Below, in pieces: positions 50,001-64,000 of a stretch of DNA of 64,000 nt (position 1 is its first letter; each line of letters begins with the position of its first letter). The translations under genes and the position numbers were made by a program. The DNA lies in NCBI GenBank assembly GCA_030142905.1, contig JASJOG010000422.1:62001-126000 (forward strand), in the 5' to 3' direction. The stretch is from Heliopora coerulea. Its lineage: Eukaryota; Cnidaria; Anthozoa; Scleralcyonacea; Helioporidae. Below the pieces are notes generated by a model. That model was not told where the DNA came from and did no database searches. It worked only from the letters and a program-made list of their open reading frames with translations.

Positions 50001-51884
50001 GAACGAAGCAAAACGTCTCGACTGGGACTTTATGTAAGTGAAATATTTGGTGTAGTTAATGGACATTGTTGATGAATAGTGTCTTACATAGTATACTTTT
50101 GCGTGCATGTTGAATAGCTTCATAACTTCATTTGACAAAATACTTACTTTCTTATACATCAGCAAGGCTGGGAGGGGTAATTGATATGTGCACGAAAGAA
50201 GGTTAAATGCATGTCAGGCAACATCTAAACAGAGTATAAAATGAAGTGTATTCACCGCTGTCATATGGAAAGAATTTTTCTAAGAGTCTTGGAAGGGGTT
50301 TCAATCTAAGGAGACCCAATATTTTCATTTTAGCACTTCCTTGTTTTGGTCATCCTGTTTGTGTTACTTTATTCAAAAGTGGTCTCTTCAATGGTGAGCA
50401 ATGGGTGCCAGTGTAGGTAGTCGAGGATAACAAGATGCGATAACTTTGGGTGAAGCAACTACCTAAAATATACGAAAAGAAACTTCGACGTTTCGAGCGA
50501 AGGCCTTTCGCTCGAAACGTCGAAGTTTCTTTTCGTATATTTCAGGTAGTTGCTTCACCCAAAGTTATCGCATCTCTTCAATCGTGTTTTTTGGCATGCA
50601 TAGCAAACAGCTTTATATTTTGATACGGTGGCCTTTCAGTTAACTGATTTTCAAAGAGCCGTATAATTGTACACGTTTTTGTTTTAGTAATCCTGGTGCG
50701 CATCTTTGTTGATATTTTGTAGTTTAATTCCTGTATACTTAAAAAGCTAAATTTAATGATTTCATTACTTTAGGTATCTCGGCCGTAAACTCGTGAACGA
50801 AAATGCTTCAGACACCTCAATACGTGGCGCTAATCATTTGGCGAAGCCAGGTTACTCTTGGTGGACACTAGGATATGCGCTAACCTTAGAGGGTGCCAAG
50901 AAATTACTGGCTCCGAAACCACTCGCGAGGTTTGTCCCGGTGGACGAGTACTTACCGATCATGTTCGATCAGCATCCAAAGTAAGTACGCAAACTAAACC
51001 TGACATTTCCGAATTACAGTGGCTTAATCTTTGATTTAAAACGAGGCTTGTCGTTACACTTTTCATATGAAAACATGTTTTTATTTGCATTTGAACGTCG
51101 TTAAACACATTGAAAGAACCGAAAAATGATATAAAAGTAGAGTAAGAAAATTCAAATGTGAGTAACCGTCGTGACTGATCGATATGAATTCTAACGTTTC
51201 GAGCAAAGGGCCTTCGTCAGAGGGTGAAACGTGTTCTGAAACAGGAATAGCAACTAGACTAGCTTTTATACGAAAATAAATCATGTGACAAAAAGTTAAC
51301 CAATGAAAGGTGAGAGACAAAAACAAAATCAAAGGCTAGGTAACAACAAGGAGGTCATTTGCTATTTTTAACCACAATTGACAAAGCGGCATTGAGTGAA
51401 ACCACCAGAGTCCCTAACTCTAATCCTAACCCTGATTCTAATGCCCATTGTCTATCTCAGGTTTGCCTTCTAGCCATGGCCCTCAGATAACTACCAAAAA
51501 TTACCAGACGTAAAACCAACGTTTCGAGCGACAATTCTTCGTCACTCCATCACTTCAACGAAACGTCAGTTTCTTAGCTCGTAAGTTTCGGCAATGCCCT
51601 GATCGTTCTGGCTTTTTACATATTGAAAGAGCCTTGTATTGATTTCCATCATGGTCCTTGTTTTATTTTTCTGCCAATGTACCAAGTTTGTTTTTATCCT
51701 TCGCAGCAAAACTTGGTCTGATCAGTTCGAGGTGCGAAACTTGAACGCCTTGTCTGCTTCGCCATACTTGCTCTACCCAACCCACTACATTGGCGATGAA
51801 GGATACTTCAGTGATACCGAGACATCGACGTTCGTTCCTCGAGCAAACAAAAATGCAAACACTAAGGCTAAGATTGAATTGTAA
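41050..51884 (+). CDS. COLGALT1: Procollagen galactosyltransferase (GLT25/COLGALT family)
   Basis: Thirteen exons in phase: 41050-41267, 43103-43331, 45213-45277, 46501-46579, 47095-47299, 47781-47900, 48069-48145, 49016-49122, 49428-49502, 49755-49812, 49912-50033, 50774-50980 and 51707-51884. They give 579 aa. A signal peptide (about 1-20) starts the chain; in-frame ATGs reach back to 40945 but would bury it. The N-terminal glycosyltransferase part has FLDCDIFITNP and NYWCG. The C-terminal GLT25 part has FVINLVRRPDRLKKM, EAFDGK, GCFMSHFLLWE, VLVLEDDIRFEPDF, YSWWTLGYAL, VDEYLPIMFD and YPTHYIGDEGYFSDTETS. The enzyme adds galactose to hydroxylysine of collagen in the ER. The C-terminus is KIEL rather than the usual R/KDEL, and the stop overlaps a donor-like GTAAGC. 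COLGALT1 and COLGALT2 cannot be told apart here. Confidence 0.95.
42209..42558. mobile_element. Third hAT-like element, diverged TIRs
   Basis: Starts CAGGGGTGGTGCCAGG and ends CCCCAGTGCCGCTCCTG; the ends pair imperfectly. The flanks are ACCAAACT (42201-42208) and ACCAAATT (42559-42566), an 8-bp duplication with one change. It lies in COLGALT intron 1. Confidence 0.65.
44003..44644. mobile_element. TIR element in COLGALT intron 2
   Basis: Left end CTAGGCCACGTCCACACG..ATTCGTTTTCGA is inverted at the right end as TCAAACGAAAACGGATACG..TGTGGACAAGGCCTAA. The interior repeats further GTCCACACG and GTGTGGACGG motifs (for example near 44072 and 44162), suggesting a mosaic or internally deleted DNA transposon. 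No transposase is seen. A clear target duplication could not be defined. Confidence 0.65.
44805..44890 (+). repeat. SINE fragment related to 19106-19225
   Basis: AAATCCCGCTCGAGTCAACATTTTTCAGTTGACTTC..GTCAGATAATG..AAATTTCTGTTCAT matches the downstream part of the tRNA-derived repeat in the ODAD3 intron. It is truncated at the head. Confidence 0.55.
45513..45625 (-). other. Unassigned exon-like segment antisense inside COLGALT intron 3
   Basis: On the minus strand an acceptor (eight T then AG at 45626-45627) opens a 37-codon frame including QKACKEQRELYPEDPKCSVQ and then FFRAKDLLKM. It ends at TAA (45513) or at an AT|GTAAGG donor (45518). The codon composition looks coding. I cannot join it with certainty to another exon; an open stretch near 46400-46470 on the same strand (ANDKKSREKLVTNLRNQVK before GTTTGTG) is a candidate but its phase does not fit directly. 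It could be a nested gene, a retro-fragment or chance. Confidence 0.35.
46884..46985. repeat. Perfect 51-bp tandem duplication
   Basis: Two identical 51-bp units (46884-46934, 46935-46985), each beginning AAAAGTCTTTGG and ending TTTTTCCAG, in COLGALT intron 4. Identity implies a recent event. Confidence 0.95.
47345..47640 (+). repeat. Minisatellite with GTCTGTCTGTTTGTAGAGG units
   Basis: About six degenerate units, each combining a GTCTGTCT-type tetranucleotide stretch with a 20-bp GAGGTTTTACAGCACCC core. It lies in COLGALT intron 5 directly after exon 5. Open frames across it are repeat artefacts. Confidence 0.85.
48440..48780 (+). repeat. Degenerate GTCC/GTTC/GTTT tetranucleotide array
   Basis: About 340 bp of CGTCCGTCCGTTCG-type units with drift, in COLGALT intron 7. 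It yields overlapping pseudo-ORFs rich in Arg/Thr on the minus strand and Ser/Val/Phe on the plus strand. Confidence 0.9.
50433..50575. repeat. Near-perfect 143-bp hairpin
   Basis: Two arms of about 71 bp meet at AGGCCT (50501-50506) with essentially no loop; the only mismatch seen is ACCTAAAATAT against ATATTTCAGGT. The arms contain AACTTCGACGTTTCGAGCG, a motif related to the ACGTTTCGAGC stretches near 51193 and 51520. It lies in COLGALT intron 11. Confidence 0.9.
51185..51560. repeat. ACGTTTCGAGC..CTTCGTCA repeat fragments
   Basis: AACGTTTCGAGCAAAGGGCCTTCGTCA (51192-51218) and AACGTTTCGAGCGACAATTCTTCGTCA (51519-51545) are two copies of a short motif, related to the hairpin at 50433. They are probably ends of one repeat family in COLGALT intron 12. 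Confidence 0.55.
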
Positions 51885-53420
51885 GCTGTAGCGACATTTT
51901 CTTTTAGTGTTTAGAACTGCCGTGTTAAGGACTTTGTTCCATATAAGGGGAGTCCTCCGCTGTCTATCTCTGTTTGCCGTTGTTTGTAGTACTCTTTCTA
52001 CTTCGTCGTTCACTCATTTGCATCTTATACTCTTTCATAAAGTCAGTGTAGATAAATCCTGTCCTGCCTCTATGTATAGGCTAGTTCGCGCTCTTTTCCG
52101 ACAATTAGAATGAGGTGCTCATGGGGCCAAGTAAACAGTCAATGTACAGGCGATTGACATGGTTCCGCCGCGAGGAAATGTTAGATTAAGCGAGGAGAAT
52201 GAGCAATAATCCACCATTACACTGATCGAAATCTGGATTAAAGGTGTTCTGAAAATGCTTAAATTAGAATTTGTGTTTCCGAGCAATGTTTCTTGGAATG
52301 GCTGACCAAGAAAAGGAATGATTTCGTAAATATTTATTTGGGAGCACATATTCTAATATAAGTTATTAACAATGCCTAAACCTCAATTTCGTCCAAGACT
52401 TCGATGGGCTATTGTCGACTCTCTTCCATGATTTATTTTTAGTGAAGCAGTAATTTATTCGTTGCAGCAAAAGACCATGCTGTTTGGAGTGTGGACTATT
52501 TATCTCGCCCCATGTGCACCTCGTTCAAAATTTAGGGAATGCGTTGCAACTGGTGTATTGTTCACAACTCTCCAGCGGCAAACAGGCTGCAGCGTAACAA
52601 AACTGCTTGAGGTCGTCTGCATTGGACTTGTAACTGTATGGAGAAGAGTCTTTAACGGGCCAATGAAAGTGTCTGACAAGAGCTTTGGAAAAACAATTTA
52701 GGATATTCAGAATTTTAAAGAAAAGTAATTTTGATTGAGATAGCTAGTATACCGTTAAAATTTAGGTTACGGGATAACCTTGAACTCAATTTACACGGCG
52801 TAAAGTAGTGAGAGAAGGACTAGAGAAAACGTCAAAGATCACAATCCTTGGCTTAAAAGCCAGTTCCTCAAAAGTTTCCCAAGGCAATGTTTTGGCGGGA
52901 AAAATGTCTGCCAACGAGAACGTTGATACGATTTCTTTTTTCACTTGTGAAAAAAAAGATTGTACGACCAATTAGAACGCTGAAAGATACTCTTTTACCA
53001 GCGACAAAAAATCGAATGGCCAATCACAGGCTTTCAATTTCAAGCGTAGTACTTTCATTCGTGCAATTTATCGTGCGGAACTATTCGTGTAATAAGAGAG
53101 TGATGTTCTCCCGTTACCTAAGCAGCGTTCACGTGTTACGTGAGGCAAGACAGCTTGGTGCTTGCGTAAAGCGCGTCATATCTGTCTCGAATAAATTGTC
53201 TAACAAAGTGTGTAGGCTGGGAAGTAATCATTTGCGCAAGCGTAATTACGTTCAGGTGAGCTGATGTCGAAACAATCTTGTTGCGAAACGCTGGCTTTGC
53301 AGTCTTCGTAAAATCTAAATTAATCTAGCTTTGCAAATATTTAAAATTTTATAAAATAGTGTTCTCATAGTTTACAAATGTGTTGGTTCTAACTACGTTT
53401 CTACCGCGAATCGTATTCTG
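51885..53420. other. Intergenic between COLGALT and QTRT2
   Basis: Convergent 3' ends face this gap. Several open frames of 60-125 codons occur on both strands, but none has a recognisable domain or splice context. 52790-52950 and 52887-53264 are partly open on opposite strands and may belong to a repeat. Confidence 0.4.
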
Positions 53421-56400
53421 TTACCACTCGAGATATTCATTCTTGAAGTTCTCGTAATTGTCGTGGTTGATGGCTTCTCGAAGGTTTTTGAAAAATTGGA
53501 AGTATTGGTGGAAGTTGTGCCTGAAAAAAAAAAAAAGTTAACTTGTCATTTTGAGATATCTTGTCTGAGAAAGATGGTCCCTTTTTACCAGGAGTTAGAC
53601 TAGTTCGCCATCTGTTGCCAAGTACAAATGTTAAACCGCGTGTCATGGGTTTGTGTCGCCTGTTACCATGCTACTATACAGCTATTTTTCTACCATGGTT
53701 TATCATCCCATATTCCTTGTTTTCTGTGCGGTTGAAGCAGCGGCATGAAAGATATATGGACCGGATACATCCTTACTTACAGCATTAAAAGAACTTGAGC
53801 TAGCATTTCTTTCGTTTGCAGTAAATGGTATAGATAAGCTCTCGTATGGTTCGTGCAGCAATAACAGCAACAGCCCGAGACCAGAGGCGAAAAGTCTCCT
53901 CGATATCTGTGGAAGGAAAGAGACAATTATTTTTTGATTCGCAGTAGTTTCTCGTATAATTTAAGTTGAGTCGGTTCGAACGTCTACCTCGTGTTGCCAA
54001 GGTTGAGTTCGAACCGTGTCTTCGTGACGTCGTCGTCCCCATTTCGCTCCATGTTCGGCTCGGGTTTCTTGAGGTTTTCACAGTCTTGACTTGGTACTAT
54101 TGTATAGTTCAGTTCTGGTCGGAAACGTTTATTACTTGGCTGCAGATTCAAAGCGCAACCACGCTGAGTCGCCTCATAAGCAAAGCTAAGTAGAGTTAAG
54201 GTTTTCAATTTTTTAACCCATAGAAGGAAAGAGACAATTATTACCCACAGAAGTATACCTCCAGCGCGGTTTGAGTGTAACAGGGTGAGTCAATCTAAAA
54301 GCGAGGAGTTTGCCGTAAACACTGGAAACGAGAAAGGAGAGGTTAACTGCCACAGCTTTCAGAGGCTCCTTTAAACCGTCTGTAAATAATTCCCTGTTCC
54401 CCAATTTTGACTCAAATGCAGAAATCTTCTAAAATGTTCAAACTTTCTTCCTCGTAAAATACACGGTAAAAACATAACAGTTTAGCTTCCACCCTACATA
54501 AATGAACCATATAGGAATTTTTTTGTGGTTTTAAATCCGTAAAATTTGGGCAAGAATTGGGCTCAAATGGCAAACTAGGGATCGGCAACCCCACCTGTTC
54601 AATTTTTTGCTGTTAGCCATTCAAAGCAGAGCAGGGGCGAAGCAGTTTTTCATACGCGAGTTTCTTGATATTAAAGCTTTGAGTTCAAAGTTGAAATTTT
54701 AGAGCATGAACGCGCTTCATAGTGGACGCGAGTGGCGCGAGGGAGCCACACCAGAACAAAAGAAATCTTTGATTCTATCGCTCATATCGCTTGCTCTTCG
54801 TGCGAAGATCCAAACGTATTCATTTAGGTCAACTTTTTTTTACGTGTCACTCACGTGAACCTGGCCTAAAACCATTTCGAATCCTTTTAATGTCTGTGAT
54901 ATAAGTTCGCACTTTCTTGTCCAAATGTCGACTCCAAAATTACTCTGATCACCTTGAGCCAGGCAAGTGAATTACGCTAGTTCGAATATATCACTACCTT
55001 TACGTGTTAATTCGGAACTGTGAAAATTTGACTTCGGCGTCGAATTCGCAAAGGATACCTGCTATCGAAGACATCGATTCCAGATTCTACCGCACAAAAA
55101 ATGTCATCTAGAAAGCGAAACATAATTAAATCATGAAAATGAATGACCAATACAAAACACCGTTATGTGCACGTACCAGGACAAATAATTCCGGAAAAAA
55201 ATCGAGGTTTGTCGCGGGGTAAATGTTTCTAGAAAAATAAAATTCGTGCGCTTATAAGAACCTTCATAAAACACATGCAAGAAAAATGTTCAGTTTTTAG
55301 TTTTGAACGTTCATCAGTAGTATGAAATTGTTGTCAGTTTTAACAAATTTCCTTTGGAAATAATGTCAACTCAGATTCATCTTTTCCAATTTAATGCCGC
55401 AGTACAAGTAGATAGTGCTTCAACAAGTGGGTTTTATAAATTAAGTGTCTATGAGACAATTTCTTATGAGCATTCCGATGCTCCGTTAGTTTTAAATACA
55501 GTAACTTACTTGGAAATAGAGTTAAGTGCAAAGCATAAAAGCTTAAGAAGAGCCATAGAGAGTACTCTTCTGAGTACGAATTCTCCTGGGCACTTCATTT
55601 TCTCGCTACGCTTTTCGTGTGGTAAATCTATAGGTGATGTTTTACAGTCACTCACTATCGAGGTATGTAGAAGGGACGTCCAGTTTTCTGAAGCGCAGTC
55701 GATACCTTCCAGGACGAACCCTTGTAGATAGAAAAAGCAATTTAGTAAAAACCACAGTTAGGAGGCCAAGTAATTTGTTCGCTTATTATTATTTGTTCGA
55801 TAGTTGACAAAAATTTGCTTAATGTGGAGTGCAAATTTCTGGCCATTGGGGCGGCGGCGGGGGGGGGGCCTGCTCCTCTTTTCCTTTAAATCTGTCTTTG
55901 AGAAAGTGTGAAGAGTCTCATTTCGTGTACCTGATACGGGTCTCTTTGAGGTTTCAAGTGCAGAGCGCTTTCTCTCGGTTTCGCTGTCTCCACCTTCAAT
56001 AGCACCAAGTATTCCAATAGATTTTAATATCTGAAAAGAAGCAGAAGAAGAACATGTAAAGCTTGACATTAATTTATAAAGAAATGGATTCCATGAATGG
56101 GCTATCTGTGTTCACAGTTCAGAAAACAAGCAAAAGGATAAAGGAATAAATGAACTAACAATGCAAAGAGGATTGACAGGAATGGATCAGAGTGATTAGG
56201 TGGATGGGGTGAATGAGCAATCTGGATGGACATGACAGTGGTAATGTGTAGCAAACCCCTGGCCCATATTTTCTGTTACCTGACTCTTTTGAGAGTTAAC
56301 CTATTGAGAGAGTAGGGTGCAATTCAATATTTTATTCTGGCTAATGCCAGATGATTTACTTGTTACAGGGATGAGACCTCAGCCTGGGCATTAAAGAGTT

Positions 56401-58135
56401 AAACTTTTTCTCCTTAACCCACTGTGGAGCAAGTGCACACTTAGGTATTTTACTCTGGCTAATGCCAGATGATTCACTAATCACAGAGATGAGGCCAGGC
56501 ATTCAAGAATTCAACACTATCTCTTTAATCACATCTTTTGCTGTTGAGTAACTTTTTACCTCATGGTTTTTCTGATGTTCAAGAATTTCATCCAAGAACT
56601 TCAATGTTCTGTCCACCGACTTTTTATTTCGTTTAGCAGACTGACCTTTGGTAACGGTGTCACACAAACATTGTGCTAAGTCAGGCCTGAAAGCAGTTAA
56701 GATCTCAAGAAACCACTCCACATTAATCTGTCAGAAAGGCAATGACAATGATAATTTTGGCAAAAGGTAACATTGATACTTATCTACCTTAGATTTTCCA
56801 TATGCTTACCCACAAGTGTTCACCACATAAGCATACAGGCATTTGTAATGTAAGGAGACATGAAGAATTGATGTCCTATATGAGGTCAACTGCATGTCCA
56901 TGGACCCACCTGTGATTTGTACCCCTGCCCAAGAAAATTACAGTTCTAAGGTACATGATTGGTACAAAACTACATTTTAGTGTTATTTTTTCTGGACTTA
57001 CTGTACTTACCTTTTTTCTCCCACTACTGTTCCACACTGAAATGGTTTTCTCTTCATTATATGAATGTTGTATCTTCTGAGTTGGATCATTTACTGAGCA
57101 ATAGATGAAATGTTTCTTCTAGAAAGAGAACATGAATCCACATAAATATAGCATTATATGATAATTCTGCTGAGAAAACAGAAAAAAGCATAGCCATCAA
57201 TGAATTAGAAAGTGCACTGCATGTACTCAAAGATTATGTACAGAAAATTGTGAATTCTCACAAACTGTCTTGTAGACCACTTCCATTAATACCCAAAGTA
57301 TTGTTATACATTAATTGGCTCAGTGTCAAAGTTTTAAATTCCATTCAATTTCACAAGTTACTTGTTTGCATAGCTCTAGTTTTTCTTATTAGAAACTGAG
57401 ACTATTGTGTATGTGTATAAAGTAATTTATACCAAAAAATAGTAAGAGTTGATAGATAAGGATGATAGAAATAGAGGTCATGACTAGACGAAGAGCTCAT
57501 AACAAAACATTTTGGTGAGATATAAACTTGAAAAACATCTGTGATCATCCATCTTATATTTCCAAGAAGGTTATTACCTTTATATCCAGGAATTCAGCTA
57601 TACCTTTATTGTATTCTTTCAAGACATCTGGTCCTGGATGCTGAAATCTAAAAGTCATAATCAAAAATTATAAACCCATGATTTTGTAAATTTCTCAATG
57701 GTGTGTTACTGTAGTGACAGAATTATAGAATATGAGAAAAACATTACTATTTTTACTGAGTACTGTTAGTATGTTTACAAATGTGTGAAATTAAAATTCT
57801 TGGAAAACTAGACAGTCTAAAGCACACAAGTAAAAGGATTACCAACTGGAGATGGGTCAGGAGTAAGGGAATATCCGACATACATATCTCACAGTCAATC
57901 TTTAACATTTTAGGATGACTACATAGGTTTCTACATACATTGTTGGTAGTGTAATCTGGACACCATCAAAATTGTCAATAAAATTGTCCACTAAATCATT
58001 GGTCAGATGAGGAGCTGCACCTCCACGTGTGTATAAAATACAAGCTGGAGTATCTAGCCTCGTAGTTTGATCATTTTTTAGCAAGATTTCTCCAGACCGA
58101 CAACCATTTACTACTTTCTTTTCCAAAAATTCCAT
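53421..58135 (-). CDS. QTRT2: Queuine tRNA-ribosyltransferase accessory subunit 2
   Basis: Eleven exons in phase: 57939-58135, 57578-57647, 57011-57118, 56560-56727, 55931-56030, 55656-55720, 55177-55228, 55059-55107, 53988-54185, 53781-53906 and 53421-53520. They give 410 aa (human 415). Identifying motifs are [11 protein letters not shown] and [14 protein letters not shown] at the N-terminus, [20 protein letters not shown] and [31 protein letters not shown] and QRGCALNL. The zinc-site stretch [18 protein letters not shown] is followed by the final His in [17 protein letters not shown]2 dimerises with the catalytic QTRT1 to exchange guanine for queuine at tRNA position 34. Exon 8 has two possible acceptors; the one used here keeps the family's [11 protein letters not shown] stretch. 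Head-to-head with PRRC2, 495 bp apart. Confidence 0.96.
56300..56510 (+). repeat. Dispersed CTGGCTAATGCCAG repeat units (QTRT2 intron)
   Basis: Two units in tandem, each with TTTTATTCTGGCTAATGCCAGA or TTTTACTCTGGCTAATGCCAGA followed by TGATT and a GGGATGAG/GAGATGAGG stretch. The core CTGGC-TAAT-GCCAG is an inverted repeat. The same unit recurs at 42664-42745, 44776-44796, 60690-60720, 60820-60890, 61180-61380, 62345-62390 and 62500-62560. Confidence 0.8.
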
Positions 58136-58630
58136 TTTTACTTATTTCTTTTTAATATTGCATTGGTCATTTTGCAAATGAAAAAGTGTGCGAGCGGGTC
58201 ACACGTAGGATGCGTGTTCACATGTTTAAAACTCGCGAGAAAACTCAAAATCGCGCGTAACTTGCGTTTGCGCCACCCGCTCATAAAAATTTTATCCAAC
58301 GTTGACTCATCTACAAACGTTGCTGTCTTCAAATTCCTTTGTCCTCCTTACACATCCGAAAACATCCAAGCCATCCTTGACTTCTGACCAAAAATTCCCA
58401 ACCAAGCAACGAGAGTATTTATTAAAGTAATCAGCTGACATTTATAAAACGTTGTATAAAGAACTTTTGTTGTAGAAAACTAGAAAGCTTTGCTGTCATT
58501 TTTACTGTCGGGACTTCTCTTTGAAAGCGTCGCTTTCCCTGTTGGTATCAAGTTTGACAGTTCACGAGTTTTGGCGTCTAGTAAGCACTGGTAAGGACGC
58601 TCCAACTTCCTTCATGAATACCTCTCCAGA
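58136..58630. promoter_or_regulatory. Shared head-to-head promoter region of QTRT2 and PRRC2
   Basis: A 495-bp gap between two divergent start codons. It contains a CG-rich patch near 58190-58280 with several CpG sites, unlike the AT-rich introns around it, and no clear TATA box. A shared bidirectional promoter is inferred from distance and orientation only. Confidence 0.4.

Positions 58631-64000
<5,370 letters not shown>

Noticed and set aside
52887..53264. 125-codon plus-strand open frame
   Set aside because: No domain, no splice context, and basic low-information composition; partly antisense to another open frame.
55354..55731. 125-codon plus-strand open frame
   Set aside because: It is antisense to QTRT2 exon 6 and its flanking intron; the minus-strand exon fits the family and phase.

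Overview
This window is eukaryotic nuclear DNA from an animal, most likely an anthozoan cnidarian (stony coral or sea anemone). Genes have many short exons with GT/AG introns of 0.1-2 kb, AT-rich introns full of small transposons, and metazoan proteins (ODAD3, SWI5, stomatin, COLGALT, QTRT2, PRRC2). The cnidarian assignment is inference from gene structure and repeat style; no tree or search was run. I rebuilt gene models by hand from splice sites, reading phase and similarity to families I know; each model closes in frame.

Layout: 1-2.2 kb holds two small DNA transposons. A two-exon tandem 2OG-Fe(II) oxygenase lies on the minus strand (2244-4926). 7.0-10.9 kb (-) holds a TRIM-type RING/B-box protein fused to a TLDc domain, with a ~620-bp tetranucleotide array in its first intron. 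11.7-12.8 kb is a LINE 3' fragment with C2H2 fingers. 13.5-21.6 kb (-) is a complete 15-exon ODAD3 (CCDC151) gene for ciliary dynein-arm docking. It is head-to-head with SWI5 (+, 22.3-24.7 kb, recombination mediator). 25.2-29.7 kb (-) is an 8-exon gene I cannot name. 30.5-31.1 kb (+) is a single-exon Cys-rich membrane protein with a PPPY tail. 33.6-37.6 kb (-) is an 8-exon stomatin. 39.1-39.8 kb (-) is a possible small two-exon gene. 41.0-51.9 kb (+) is a 13-exon procollagen galactosyltransferase (COLGALT). 53.4-58.1 kb (-) is an 11-exon QTRT2, head-to-head with PRRC2/BAT2-like (+, from 58.6 kb and cut by the window end).

The genes are ordinary neighbours rather than a functional cluster: cilia, recombination, membrane scaffolding, collagen glycosylation, tRNA queuosine modification and an RNA-granule-type protein. 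The most unusual items are the TRIM-TLDc fusion, the tandem 2OG oxygenase whose first domain has lost its iron ligands, an unassigned antisense exon inside COLGALT, and a rich set of non-autonomous transposons, three of them with hAT-like 8-bp target duplications. I saw no defence system, operon, CRISPR array or other prokaryotic feature.
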